From Topomyia yanbarensis (taxonomy: Eukaryota; Arthropoda; Insecta; Diptera; Culicidae): DNA of 64,000 bases. The stretch lies in NCBI RefSeq assembly GCF_030247195.1, contig NC_080672.1, positions 386,277,037 through 386,341,036 on the forward strand, in the 5' to 3' direction. Positions 12,233 through 23,739 of this stretch are shown here, piece by piece; position 1 is the first letter of the stretch; each line of letters starts with the position of its first letter. Made by a program: the position numbers and the translations under genes. Under the pieces are notes generated by a model. It worked only from the letters and a program-made list of their open reading frames with translations, was not told the origin of the DNA and did not search any database.

Positions 12233-13915
12233 TTTATCGTTACTCAGGTCGAAGTTAATCAGACACACAAGTAAAACACTGAGACAATATTTTCGTGATA
12301 TTATTAGTATTACGAACAGGAAGCCTACTTATCATGTGAATAAAGAACTGAACTAATCTTGAAAACTAACTTATAAACTAGAAAGAGAGCTAATCGTTGC
12401 AATTGATGGTCATAATTTCCAATGTTTTTATGTTTGCGAGTCTGTGCAATTTGTTTTGCTAAACCTGAAAGGGCGCATCAAAAACATTTTCAGAATTTTG
12501 TTCTGAATCCTTTGAAGCATTTTCTTCCTAGTAGCACAACAACTTGTCCAAATTTGCACTGCTTAAGCATTGCCGGTCTAAATATTTGTTTCTAAATTAA
12601 TAGTTTGTCATTAATACTTTAGGCTACGTCCAGAATTTTTGTATACAAGGAGGTATATTTTATATATTCGTTTCTTTTTGCTTAGATTCCTTCAATGTGG
12701 TACTTGAAAGTAAGCTTTTTATCGTAAATTAATCTAAATGTTTAACTTGATATGGCCACGTTTAAGTTAAACCAGTAAATTTAGGTATATGGAAATTATT
12801 TGGTTTAAGAGAAGAAGTTCTCGGCTTTTGCGAAATCACAATCAATCGTGTTTTTGCCACATTAGTGACAATTTTCAATTTTTTTCAGATAACTATTAAA
12901 AATAAAAATATTCGTTGCAGTCGACTGCAAATAACTTTCAGATCCTTACCTGAGGCAGAGATACTAATATAATCACAGAAAAGTCATTTTGTAGATTTCT
13001 GTAGAAATCACAGGTTAAAATATGAACCGAGGGACGCTTGCTTTAACGGATAGCATACTAGATTTACAATTCTGATAAGATACGCGCAAGGTACATTTTC
13101 GATTATCTTATGGGAAATTTAAAATCCCAAGCAACCATTAAGGCAAACAATTGCGATGACGACATGAACATCGTACGACAACAAGAGAGAAACGAATGAC
13201 TCCTAGGATGCAGAAAGTTAGGAAACAAATGTTTTCCTGCCGCAAAAGTAAGTCTCGACCTGAAGAGAAGAGAAGACAAACGCATAGCTAATTTGATCCA
13301 GTCCTAACCTCAATATTGAACCAGCTTCTGATTGGTCGTTTTGCCAGCTAAGAGCGTTCATAAAACGGGATGAAAGCCAGTGCTGCTGGATCTATTGTTG
13401 CTACTTTTCATACCTATCAAAACTTCATGCAAATTGAGTAAAAGTCCTGAATGACGACATAGCTACGTGTATTGTTAAGAGAATGTGAATAAAAATAAAA
13501 TTTAATTTTTAATGCAACTAGTATTGCGAGTTCTTGGTTGAGGTGCGATGTTTGAGGTACAATTGGTGTCTTTAGATTTACAGCAGGGCCCAGTAGAGAA
13601 AATTAAAAGGAGCATGAAGCCGGTTGTCGTCTCTTTTCTTAGATCTCAACTACAGACACTTTAGATACAGACTTGCGGAGACAAAACAGTAAAACTAGCA
13701 ACCATGAAGGTAAACTGGCATCACGTAAAATCTCATAAGCTTTCCATTGGCTTCCTCCTATACTCCCCCTCATAAAACAGCAATTCGCTAGGCTATGTAT
13801 AATGTGTCTGTTAGTCTCAACGGGCTATCAACGTCGTTGGGGCTGTGGCAAGTCGCATACGCGAGACTGCATGAACTTTATTTTTAAAATCCTTCGATTC
13901 TTTTGAGATAACGCA
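12233..13915. other. Non-coding AT-rich spacer
   Basis: No coding frame, RNA gene or clear transposon end was seen in this 1.7 kb. Confidence 0.3.
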
Positions 13916-14168
13916 TTAAGAGACTATTCATCAATTACGTATCGCTTTGAGGCTAGGAGGGGATACGATAAATTGTGACATGTTGTGACATATGGGATGG
14001 GGGAGGGGAAGTAAGGTAGAACGTCACGTAACATGTTTATACTGAAGATAAAAAAATAAAGAAATTAGTTACGTAATAGAGAAGGGAGTATAGAGAAACT
14101 CGCGACAATATGTTACATGGGGGATAGAGGGGGGCAATTTTGAATTAAGCAAATTATTAATGGTCTCT
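13916..14168 (-). mobile_element. Degenerate Harbinger-like MITE (third copy)
   Basis: AGAGACTATTCATCAATTAC opens and TTATTAATGGTCTCT closes the segment, resembling the ends of the better copies at 33880 and 55044. The interior has the G-rich strand (GGGGGAGGGGAAG, GGGGGGCAATTTTG) that those copies show as C-rich, so this one is inverted. It is much more diverged. Confidence 0.45.
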
Positions 14169-14986
14169 AAGCTGTTTAAAATTAAGAGAATTTATTACGC
14201 ATTTTGCTCTAAATTGAACTACACACAGGAGTGTACACTCTGCCTCTTGCTTTGAGCATTATTCCAAGATCGATGTTAAGCGCTAAAATCACCGATTATA
14301 AATAATTTCGACCGGTTTCTTGTAAGGTTTTGTAAGTCCCCTTTCAATGATTATTTAAAGTCATTATTAAACTTAAAATTCATTACAATTTTACTAGAAA
14401 ATTCGCACCCAGTTTAAAAAGCTTCACATATGGAGACAGAATATAGCATTTCAGTCATCAATGGAAACATTGATTGCTGCAAGAAATTCAATTTTTCTTT
14501 CGTGATGCTACCTAGTTCGGTCGAAACAAAAGATGCTTGCGTGAAAACGAAATTCGAGGCGTAGTAGTCATCGTTCTTTTAGCCGCGTTCCCTGCCACTG
14601 AAGCATAAGATAACGCGCCACTGTTGGATGGTGTAACGGAGATAGAAGATGCTTGCATAGGTAGAGGAATTGTTTTTTATTTTGAATCGGCTACCACGTT
14701 TAAACGTGTTCTGTTGTTGTGGGAGCAAGTAATTTTCTTTAATTTGTTGCTTTATACAAGAATTTATAATTTGTGTGACAGTGGTTCAGCCATGATATTA
14801 TCTACTGGGTTCCTGCTCCCATGTAGTACGAGGCAACTGAAAACAGGAGTCCTCTAGTCAAAATATGCCAGTCGTACACGAAGTGTCGTGGGTCTTACCC
14901 TCGCTGTGTTAAGCGGATCTCTGACACAATAGACGTTTGTTTCTTCGCAAATCGTGGGATTCAAATGGTGGCCAGGTCACTAATAC
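14169..14986. other. Non-coding spacer
   Basis: Nothing recognisable. The open frame at 14624-14857 has no domain and ordinary AT-rich composition. Confidence 0.3.
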
Positions 14987-15271
14987 CACAGAGAACAGAC
15001 ATATAAGCTAGAACAAACTTTCCTGAAAAACTGTATAAATATTTAAATGTGTAAACATTTAAATGAAAATACGTTGAAAATCACCATCGCATACAGGTTC
15101 GCATGCGTGAATCACCATTGTATCCAAGTTTGTACACATGTTCCATATTGCGATTGCTGGCCGATCGAAGCGCCGACCAGTGGCAAGTTGCTACTCGCTG
15201 TTGTCATTTCAAAGCGACAGTTTTATTTCTTACACAAGTTGAAAACTTTACTTGTATGTCAGTTCTCAGTG
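14987..15271. mobile_element. MITE, CACAGAGAACAGAC family, diverged copy
   Basis: CACAGAGAACAGACATATAA at the left is mirrored imperfectly by CTTGTATGTCAGTTCTCAGT at the right. The left 60 bp closely match the compact hairpin MITE at 52702-52836. Confidence 0.5.
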
Positions 15272-16043
15272 CTAACACCCATTTCGGAGTTCGCTATTGA
15301 TGATTAGAAGCCAATGTTTAGTATCTTCCAATTGCTGTACAACAAGTGCTGATGATGAAATGTGTAGTGCTGTAAACGAGTAAGGTTAGAGTAGCACAAA
15401 TTTATCTTCAGCATACACGCACAGCAACTATTAATCTATCCCGCCTTGTGCAGGAAGGAAAAGGCGTCCATAGCTTTGGTTCAAGTATCGTATTTTCATA
15501 TAGAAAACTTCTATGTTGAAAAGCTGCTTAACACCGTCTTCGTAGCTTTTAACAAAAATAGCACGACAAATCCACGTGAAATGCCTCATGCATGTATACT
15601 TTCAAATAGTGCTATTGACGCATGTCTTATATCCAACCTCACAACTCGTGGTATTTGCGTCGTCAAAGTCAATATAACTGTTGATAGCAAAAACAAGAAT
15701 TACATCTATTGTTCGACATATTTGCCGCATAGGGGACCATAACCTTCTGATGATTTAAAAAGTGTTCGTATCATACTGCGGCAGAAATGGGTTTCCTCTC
15801 ATAATCGACAGTGATGCAAATGCCCACCACATAGTTTGAAATAGCTCAAATATCAATTTGAGAGGCACCGAATTGATGGGATAGATACTTAAGTCGTACA
15901 AATCTGCACATACTTAATGTAAAAAATCGCCCAATATTTGCACTATCTGGCAGAGAAGAGGTGTTAGATGTAACTCTCTACTCTGACGGTATTAGGCATG
16001 AGTGAGTAAACTGGCTAGTACCAAAAGAGCTTGAACCGTTTAA

Positions 16044-16092
16044 AGACGTTTAAATGATCATAAGTACATCGTCTTTGATCATTTAAACGTCT
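16044..16092 (+). repeat. 17-bp perfect inverted repeat inside the LINE
   Basis: AGACGTTTAAATGATCA (16044-16060) is exactly reverse-complemented at 16076-16092, around a 15-nt loop. It sits where the endonuclease SDH motif would be; the right arm reads on as the original coding sequence (FDHLNVSLDI). The left arm looks like a templated copy. Confidence 0.8.
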
Positions 16093-16629
16093 CGCTAGAT
16101 ATCGTCACATATCGTAATCTCAAATCGAATACGAACTGGGACCTCTACAAAGAGGGCTTGGCGATTAGATTTCATGGGTATCTCCCGACGAAAGAATCTC
16201 CAAGTGTCTTGGATGAGGTCGTGGATAAAACAAGCTCACTCATAGTATCAGCATATCAAGAGGCTTGTCCGCTTCGAGTTATACGTGCTACTAGAGGAAC
16301 ACCTTGGTGGAATACCGAACTTGTTCGACTCAAAAAGTTTTGTAGAAGAGCTTGGAATCGAAGACGCAGGGACGGATCGGAAGTTGGCTCGCAAAGTATA
16401 CAAAAATGCCTTTCCATCCTCTGAGCGAAGTGGTTGGAAAAAGCCGCTGAACAAATATCTTAAGTATTAACGAGACTAATATATTAAATAAGTTATTTTC
16501 GAATTCGAAAGATTTTAATGACAACTCCATTAGAACTGCTAAGGGTAAATACTTATCTGAAGAAAATTTAGCACGCAAATGTCGTTTTGACACACACTTT
16601 TCAGACTGTACGAAGCTATTACTGACGAC

Positions 16630-16814
16630 TGCCCTGAGTTTTTTATATCGATTATAGAGGTTTTAACCTTAAGGTCATTCGCCTCTTCGTGTTAGAAAAA
16701 TCTCTTATGAAAAATTTCTTACCCTATGTGCTGGGTCGGGACTCGAACCCAGGTGCGCTGCGTACAAGGCAATCGATTTACCAACCACGCTACGCCCACC
16801 CCTTGCCCTGAGTT
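16630..16814 (-). mobile_element. tRNA-derived SINE with 11-bp target duplication
   Basis: On the minus strand the unit begins GGGGTGGGCGTAGCGTGG (A-box region) and continues to GGTTCGAGTCC (B box, about 16740-16750). It passes through a tRNA-unrelated body containing GCGAATGACCTTAAGGTT and ends in a TA-rich tail. TGCCCTGAGTT flanks it at 16630-16640 and 16804-16814. It was inserted into the reverse transcriptase of the surrounding LINE, whose frame resumes on the right side. It resembles the Feilai type of mosquito SINE; the family name is inference. Confidence 0.8.
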
Positions 16815-17276
16815 CTTTTCCGGTAGATCTGATTCTTGGGCATTTGCTAACAGAATTGTGACAACCGAATCGATCAAATGGGCGATTGAAAGCTTTGCTC
16901 CGTATCAGCGAGGGAAGTCTGCTACCTCCCTGTTACACAATGCTGTCTACAACATTGAAAAAGCTTTTTCGCAAAAGTAATCAAGGTTAGGAGTTTTTCT
17001 TTATATTGAAGGTGCTTTTGACAAAGTATCTTTCGAATCCATTTTGGAAGTAGCACGAGGTCTTGGAGTGCCTTCATGTATCACTAACTGGATACACGCA
17101 ATGCTTAGCAACCGACATCGGTGCTCATCGTTGAGACAAGTAGTGATAAGAGAACTGAGTACCTACGGATGTCCTCAAGGTGGTCTGCTGTCACCACTTT
17201 TATGGAATCTTATCGCCGATGGCTTGTTGAGGAAACTTAATGAGTTTGGGTTTCCGACGTATTGTTTCGCCGATGA

Positions 17277-17320
17277 ATGATATATAATGATATATGATAT
17301 ATAATGATATATAATGATCA
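17277..17320 (+). repeat. TATATAATGA microsatellite at the RT active site
   Basis: About five GATATATAAT-like units follow GCCGATGA, where the [FY]ADD catalytic motif of the LINE is expected. The expansion turns FADD into FADE followed by a stop. Confidence 0.75.
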
Positions 17321-17754
17321 CCGGTATTTGCATTAACACACTTTTTGATTTGATGCAACAAGCCTTATGTGTTGTTAAACAATGGTGTTTTCATGTTGGA
17401 CTATCAATTAATCCAAATAAAACCTCTATGGTGCTTTACCCACAACGAAGGATTACAACCGGAGCTTCCGTTGCAATTCTTTTAATCTGAAATTATTGAC
17501 GCAGATCAAGTTAAGTACGTTGGGGCAATTCTTGCCTCAAAACTTAATTGGTCAGCTCACAACGATTTCAGAATCAAGAAAGCTTGCGTGTCCTCCAGGC
17601 AATGTAAACGGGTTTTCGGCAAATCTTGGGGACCCAAGCCCAAGTACATTCAGTTGATCTACACAACAATTGTTAAACCAATACTGGCACACAAAATTGA
17701 TACGTAGTTTGTTGTGCTGACGGTTCTTTCTTGGAAGGTCATTCGCTTGGTAGA

Positions 17755-18748
17755 TAGGGGAACATGGGGAGACTTGACCAGGTTTTCAGTTAAACTTACG
17801 TAAATGTCTAAAAACCTTTTCAATCCTTTAAAGCTCATTTAAACATAATGCGCAGCAGTATTGCGCATAATCATGATTTTTGTAGAATTTTTGGTTTGCT
17901 TTTTCCAAAGTTATAAAAGTTTTTCAGAGATGAGTTTTTTTGGTCAAGTCTCCCCACCATGGGGAGACTTGACCAAGGCCTGGGGAGACTTGACCAAGAG
18001 AATTTTGTAAAATTGAAACAATAAATTAAGACATAAAACATGCTGTCTTCATATTTTTACATATTGTCGAGATCTTTAAGTACCAGTAAAAAATATAGAA
18101 GGTTTGCATTCATTAAATTTCGATTTTTTATGCATTTCCTTTTAAGGATTAACTGTACTGCTTACATTGCTTGTTCACACGTCACGAATCAGCCATATTA
18201 CTGCTAACTTTGTTCACTAGTACTAAAAGATATAGACTGATGTTTGAGGTGGAATTTTTTTGTGGCGTGTTTAACATTAACAGTAAGTAACACAGCATAG
18301 TAACTATCAGAAATTTAGAATCTTTATTCAGCTTATTTCCACTCGGTCAAGTCTCCCCATAAAATCTTTGTCAAGTCTCCCAACATTAGTTGTTGTGTGA
18401 AATGTCGTGCAAATGTTAGTAATATCTATTCCAATGTTCCGATTTATGTAAAACCATTTCACCATTTCATAAGGAATAAGATGATATATGAGTAATTAAA
18501 AAGTAATTATTAGTCGAGTAGATATATCCATACAAATTTTGATAATATATTACATCATTTAACACAAATTTATTAAATACGGTACATTTTTTATAAGGAA
18601 AGTATTTATCATTCCAAACTTTCAAATTTACTTTAAGGGGTCGAAACAAGTAAAAAAATATTTTCGAAAAAATTTTAGGAACCTAATAGAACACGTGATA
18701 GCTAATAATAGAATTTTGCGCTTGGTCAAGTCTCCCCATGTTCCCCTA
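17755..18748. mobile_element. TA-type MITE, 990 bp, repeated GGGGAGACTTGACCA motif
   Basis: Terminal inverted repeats start GGGGAACATGGGGAGACTTG and are flanked by TA on both sides (17755-17756 and 18747-18748). The 15-mer GGGGAGACTTGACCA or its complement occurs at 17766, 17941, 17961, 17982, 18345 and 18723, with a degenerate copy at 18369. There is no ORF. It interrupts the RNase H domain of the I/LOA-type LINE. A sister copy lies at 24536-25485. Confidence 0.85.
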
Positions 18749-19401
18749 CTGTATTCTATGCAGAAATCTTTGCGATTATGCATGGCAATCGGGATTTCAA
18801 CAGTGAATTTTCGGTAAAAGAATCTATTTTTGCTAGGCTGCCCTGAATGCACTTAATTCTGCAGACTTGAGATCGACATTAGTGATAGCATGTCGAACTC
18901 AAATCGAAAAACTTTCAAATTCTACCTAACTTCTATACGTGGTAATTCCGGTATTACTGCAAATAAATAGCGGACGAATCGGCTAGAGCTGGCGCTACGA
19001 CCCACTTCCTATTAGGAAAATGATGAATACACAAATCACGGCAAGGCACAAATCTCCGATCAACATGGGGAACGTGCCATTTGAGTCAGCCTCTACTGAT
19101 TCCTGATGAGGTTGGTTGAACACTATCGAATCATTTGAGCGCTATTCGTTCACAGTTCGAGAGCGTAAAAAACGGATGCATTTACACTTCCGATGATTCG
19201 TTTTGGGTGTATCTAAGCTGTCAGTGTGTTTCTAGCATTTAGATACACGATGAAATTGTCATTTAAGTATATAAGTACAAAAGGATTTCTTGTATTATTC
19301 GGTAGAATCTTTGTTTAAACATTAATTGATTGATTTAGAATTATCATTTTTTGAAAAAAGAAATGAATAATGTCCCTTTGTTTTATTCGAAAAGCAATAC
19401 T

Positions 19402-19407
19402 TTTATT
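19402..19407 (-). promoter_or_regulatory. Poly(A) signal of the TEX47-like gene
   Basis: AATAAA on the minus strand (TTTATT on plus) lies about 33 bp past the stop codon at 19440. A second AATAAA follows at 19382-19387. The spacing suits a short 3' UTR. Confidence 0.6.
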
Positions 19408-19439
19408 TGCGAAGCATCAAAATTTCGTCTTTAGAAACA

Positions 19440-20386
19440 CTAAGGGTTTCCAAACGTGAGGTTGATTTGATATTTGCCAGAATCGAACACATCATAAGGA
19501 GTGAAATCCTGCGGGATTGGCCAGACTTTATCCCGAAACGTTGTTACATCGGGAAGTACCCCGTAAAACTGCCCGTACTCCTGTATAGTGAAGAGACACT
19601 TCAAACTGAGCAAATATTCAAGCAGGGCTGCATCCGGTGTATGTTCCTCATAATTCTCATCCAAATAGAGTGACTTGAAAGCAGTTCCTACAATAACAGT
19701 GGTATTAGTTACAGTTCGAACGGCTAACCACCGTAAAATCGTACTCTCATCCAATTCTTCCGTTCGAACCATCTTGCAGAGCGTATAGACTTTTACCATA
19801 AAAGCGTTGATGGTCTTCTCAACCACATTCGAATCCTTGGTATCAATAACCGTAGGCTCCAAACCGTTTAAATAATCAGCAAACCTCCAAACCAATTTAC
19901 GAAAGAATCTCTGCAATCAAATTCACCAAATTAGTTAATAGACCGTTGCAAAACATAACACACACCAACCTGATTGATATTGTTATACACCAGAACCACC
20001 CGGCTGCAATCGAACAAATCGCTGGCGGCCAAATATCTCATATACTCCCCGATGGTTTCCTCCGAACTTTCGATCATGTGCATCGAGTACCCGTCAAAAT
20101 TGATCATCAGCCCAAACAGTTTGACCTCGTTCGATGTCTTATCCTGCATCTCTCTAATCACCTTCAAGAACTGATCGCGGATAGTCATCGCTGAAACCTT
20201 CGGATGTCGACCGATGTAAACAATCCGTTGAAAGTACGATTTACGGCCCGCGCACAGCATGTTGTCCTTCACGTGGTCAGCCAGCGTGCGTCGGTTTTGA
20301 AACGATGGAAGCGCCGTGTCCTCTGACCGCTGCATGAAGTACGGTAGCGATTTTTTCTTGGAACCTTTTCCGGGTGGCGTAGACAT
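19440..20386 (-). CDS. TEX47-like protein, two exons
   Basis: The coding sequence is complement(join(19440..19910, 19970..20386)), 295 aa. The start is the ATG at 20386, preceded by AAA; an in-frame extension upstream to 20473 has no ATG. The 59-bp intron (19911-19969) has GT and TTGCAG borders, is phase 0, and joins exon 1 ending NNINQ to exon 2 starting RFFRKLVW. Exon 1 has a Lys-rich N-terminus, then MLCAGRKSYFQRIVYIGRH (about residues 63-81) and FGLMINFDGYSMHMIESS (about 107-124). Exon 2 ends near VWPIPQDF. The Arg-[IL]-[IV]-Tyr-[IV] strand, the hydrophobic strand before H-x-[IL]-E-S-S and the C-terminal VWP-x-P block recall vertebrate TEX47, a testis-expressed protein of poorly known biochemistry. 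No signal peptide or membrane segment is visible. Coding and splice calls are firm; the family name rests on remembered resemblance. Confidence 0.78.
19911..19969 (-). other. Intron of the TEX47-like gene
   Basis: The 59-bp intron starts GTTGGTGTG and ends TTTGATTGCAG on the minus strand. The frame closes quickly after the donor (…VCYVLQRSIN then stop), so removing it is needed to join the two conserved halves. The join is phase 0. Confidence 0.85.
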
Positions 20387-21660
20387 TTTCACACTTTTTT
20401 TATTCGAATCCGATTCCAAACTTGACGGGTACTGTTTGTGTGCATCGATCCAAACAATGCTACGGTCAATCACTCACGTAACCATAGCACCGGGGTACAA
20501 TCCCCTGTAGACGAAAACGAACTTCAATAGCTCGTTGCCGTAACGACAGCGCTTGCAGTGTACAATTGAACTTCATTCTTCAATCCCGGTGGCAAGCGTG
20601 GCAAGGTCGGAATGGAACGCACCGAATACCTACAAGCTACCAACCCACAACAATCGCACATGGATAAATTATTTAAACCACCCTCGCGGATCTCTTCGAA
20701 ATTAACAGCGAATGGAACGGAATGGTTTGCTATGGTAATCGTTAACGCAACGGGATGGGCGGGTAAAGACTGATGACTGGTGTTATGCCTATACACCAGC
20801 AGGCTGCCAACCAACAATATGTACCTACTAAATAACCGATGTACGCGGGCTACGTTACAAGCGTCCCAAGACAACGACGGAGCCCGCTGTGAAACAATCA
20901 ACATGTGCTTAATTTGCAGCATTTGGGCGCGTGCGAATTCCAATGAAATGCGCTGATGCGCGCGACTAAGATGAGGTATTGTACTTCAGGGCAGCTATTA
21001 GACTGTTATTGAGTGCGGCACGAATTGTGCTTTGCTCGAATTTGGACAGCAGTTTGATTGATATGTTTAGTATTATAAGCAGCATTATGACACAAAAGTA
21101 AAAAAGTCGTGTTACTATGAACCTTTTTCGGACTTCACGGTTTCTACAAACTTTTCAGTCGATTTATAGCGTTGAATGAAAAAAACAGTCTTGTTTCCCT
21201 GCTAGGTGATCCGAGATTAATAATTTTAACAGATAGAACAAAACGAAGCATCCATGAATATTCATTTTGAAACCCCCAACTGCATGTTGTTGGTGCATTG
21301 TAAATGCAGTGCGTGGATAACCGTTTTGCATAAATTATGCATATTTATACCATGGTTTAGCACCCGTTCTAATAACTTACAGCTTAATAGGAAACAAAGT
21401 ATGGCAATAGGTCCATCATTATCAAAGTATGACATAAAAGCGAGGGCGCCAGGTTCTAGAATTAAATTATAAAACCATTTGGCTTCAATCATAAAAAGGA
21501 AAACTTTGGAATAGCTATAAAGTACAGTGAAAAAGTTTTTGTATATTAATGGTTAGCTTTTACTTATATTTTTTTATAAAAAGTAGTTGATAACTTGGTT
21601 TTGTCATATTTGTTATTATCATTATGGCCTAATTTTAGTGAAACATCCTTATGAATGATC
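20387..21660. other. Upstream flank of the TEX47-like gene, non-coding
   Basis: This probably holds the promoter of the minus-strand gene, but no clear TATA or initiator was seen. A 139-codon minus frame at 20524-20943 shows no domain and was not accepted as a gene. Confidence 0.35.
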
Positions 21661-21689
21661 GAATATAAAAAAAACCTATTTTAATCCAC

Positions 21690-23047
21690 CTAGCGGTGCA
21701 ATTGTGCCTTTCTCAATCATGAATCACGAGAATGTGTGCGTTGTTTATATTCATTAAAAGCTTTTAAATGCATATATTACATTTCATTATTATACATCAC
21801 ATGACAACTATATACAGGAAAATAAATCATTATTCGAGTTCTAAAATTTTGAAAAAGAAAAAACAGCTACGGTAATATTGAACTGAAAAAAGATGCGAAA
21901 TCGGCAAAGTCCCGAAAAGTCGATATTCATAAAAAAAAAATTTTCGAGATAAAAATACGAATTCGATTTCTGAAATTTCATGGAGTCCCCCCTTTGAAAA
22001 AAAATTTGAGTTCCGGCTTATATGGGAATTTCATATGTGACCTGACGGTTTAGTCTATATTTCCGGACCCATATAAGCGATCCGTACGAAATTTTATAGA
22101 CATCTGTGGGGATATTATAGCTATCAAGTTTGTGAAAATGGGCCCAACCATCTCCGGGAAACTGATGTGAGTTCGTCAATTTTGAAAGATGGCCGCTTTT
22201 CCCGGACACTTCCGGAACCGTCTATGGTGGTCAATGTAGTCAACAAAAGTTTGGTTGGCCGTCGGTGACCTAGAACAGCAAATTGAAGTTGTTTGAGAGA
22301 CATTTTAGCGAAATTTTTACCTATTTTGCTTTCATCGGAGTATCGGTTTAAATCGCAATTTGCTATGTGATCGCACGCCACAACCTGTAACTCCGGAACC
22401 GGAAGTCGGATGGGGATGCAATTAAATAGCCATTTACAGGGACGCAATACCTTTCATTTGAGACCAAGTTTAGTTGAATCGGTCTAGCCATCTCCGAAAA
22501 ACCGATGTGACTGTTATTCTGAATTTAGATACTTCCGCCGGGGGTTCCTTAACCGATGATGGTGGCCAATGTGGCCAAATAGACTTTGAATGGATGTTAG
22601 TGACCTAATACTACAAATCGAAGCAGTTATGGTCATATTTTTGAAAAATTTTCACCTTTATACATTCACTGCAGAATTTATTAAAAACGACATTTTCTGC
22701 GTGTTCGTACTCATCACCCTGTAATTCCGGAACCGGAAGTCAGATCCATTAGAAATTCAATAGCAGCCTATGGGAACGTTGAACCTTTCATTTGAGACTA
22801 AGTTTGTCAAAATCGGCTCAACCATCTCTGAAAAAAATGAGTGCCATTTTTGGTCACATAGACAGACAGACGTCACACAGACGCACATACACACACATAC
22901 ATAAATACACACATACATACACACACAGACATTTGCCGAACTCGACGAACTGAATCGAATGGTATATGGCACTTGGCCCTCCGGGCCTCCGTTAAAAAGT
23001 CGGTTTTCAGAGCAATTGCAATACCTTTCTTTTGAGAAAGGCAAAAA
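21690..23047 (+). repeat. Dispersed mosquito repeat, long copy with tandem subunits
   Basis: Roughly 300-350-bp subunits recur, each with TATATGGGAATTTC, then CTGTAACTCCGGAACCGGAA, then ACCTTTCATTTGAGAC. The 3' end has an ACACACATACATA microsatellite, CGAACTCGACGAACTGAATC, CTCCGGGCCTCCGTTAAAAA and a closing GAGAAAGGCAAAAA. The left end has TGCCTTTCTCA, the complement of the right end. No protein is encoded. Relatives end near 8712, 40590 and 41877. Confidence 0.7.
22868..22931 (+). repeat. ACACACATACATA microsatellite
   Basis: A mixed (CA)n/(CATA)n tract lies within the 3' part of the dispersed repeat. The counterpart at about 41726-41760 is in the same place in its copy. Confidence 0.8.
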
Positions 23048-23071
23048 TTAGTATCACACATACTAATTTAC

Positions 23072-23520
23072 ATGCCAGCGTAGTTGGTAAATCGATTACC
23101 TTCTACGCAGCTCACCTGGGCTCGATTCCCAACCCCGCACATAGGGTTAAAGATTTTTCCAAAACAGGCCGGCGTCGGCGGTAAAACATAATGATGTGTT
23201 ATGTTCTATCAATGCATTGACCATGCCGTAGACTTACGTACAACTTCCAACTCCTACTTAGCAGAAGGCAAAAGACTCTTCACATTTCCTTTCGATCATG
23301 TCCATATGAGCCTGCCTAGTCCCAGTTTTGCGTTCTAAGTTTATAACTGATTCGCTCTAGAATACCTATCCGTCTTTCAATTTCATTGCTTTCGGTTCAC
23401 TTAGTCTCAAATTTGCCGAAAATAGCCAACAAAATCGATTCAGTAAAAGAGATTTCTCTAACCCGAAAAGTGCCGAATGACCCTAAGGTTAAAACCTCTC
23501 TAATCAAAATAAAAAAAAAA
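23072..23520 (+). mobile_element. Second tRNA-derived SINE, split by ~280 bp
   Basis: The head GCCAGCGTAGTTGGTAAATC and the B-box-like GGGCTCGATTCCC (23119-23131) match the SINE at 16641-16803. Its body stops near 23164 and resumes at about 23447 with GAGATTTCTCTAAC and CGAATGACCCTAAGGTTAAA, ending in poly-A at 23511-23520. The intervening 23165-23446 (starting CAGGCCGGCGTCGGCGG) is foreign and unidentified. Confidence 0.65.
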
Positions 23521-23739
23521 TTTGCATGCAAATATTTAAAGGGATGCAGAAATACAGGGAACAACCAATCGCCACCAAATTTGCACAGTTATTTAGGAGC
23601 TTGGATATAACTCAAAAAGTGATTTGCTGGAAAATGACGTCTACTGGGCATGAAGAGATCAGCTATAGATTTATTCAGCAGAGAACCTGAAATAGGTTGT
23701 CAACTTTGGGGCAGTCCCTATACTCGCTGAATGCGTTAG

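Larger units (their letters stand above)
15430..19100 (+). mobile_element. I/LOA-type LINE with RNase H, interrupted and dead
   Basis: Pieces of one ORF2 run along the plus strand: endonuclease (CVVKVNITVDS, IYCSTYLPH, then DANAHH), linker, reverse transcriptase and RNase H. RT blocks include TTESIKWAIESFAPY, AFDKVSFESILEVA, then STYGCPQGGLLSPLLWNLIA and GFPTYCFADE. RNase H begins at ADGSFLEG (about 17718) and resumes at VFYAEIFAIMHG (about 18752). The G-C-P-Q-G-G-x-L-S-P-L-L-W-N signature and the RNase H domain suggest the I/LOA group, which is well represented in mosquitoes. Stops, frameshifts, a repeat expansion at the active site and two nested insertions have inactivated it. Confidence 0.8.

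Noticed and set aside
16738..16803. Intact tRNA gene in the LINE
   Set aside because: The B box is good, but the sequence continues into a SINE body with tail and target duplication.
20524..20943. 139-codon minus frame upstream of the TEX47-like gene
   Set aside because: No domain, signal peptide or splice partner. It has scattered hydrophobic and Cys residues without pattern and overlaps the expected promoter.
22868..22931. CRISPR-like or regulatory repeat array
   Set aside because: It is a simple CA/CATA microsatellite inside a dispersed repeat. No CRISPR array exists in the window.
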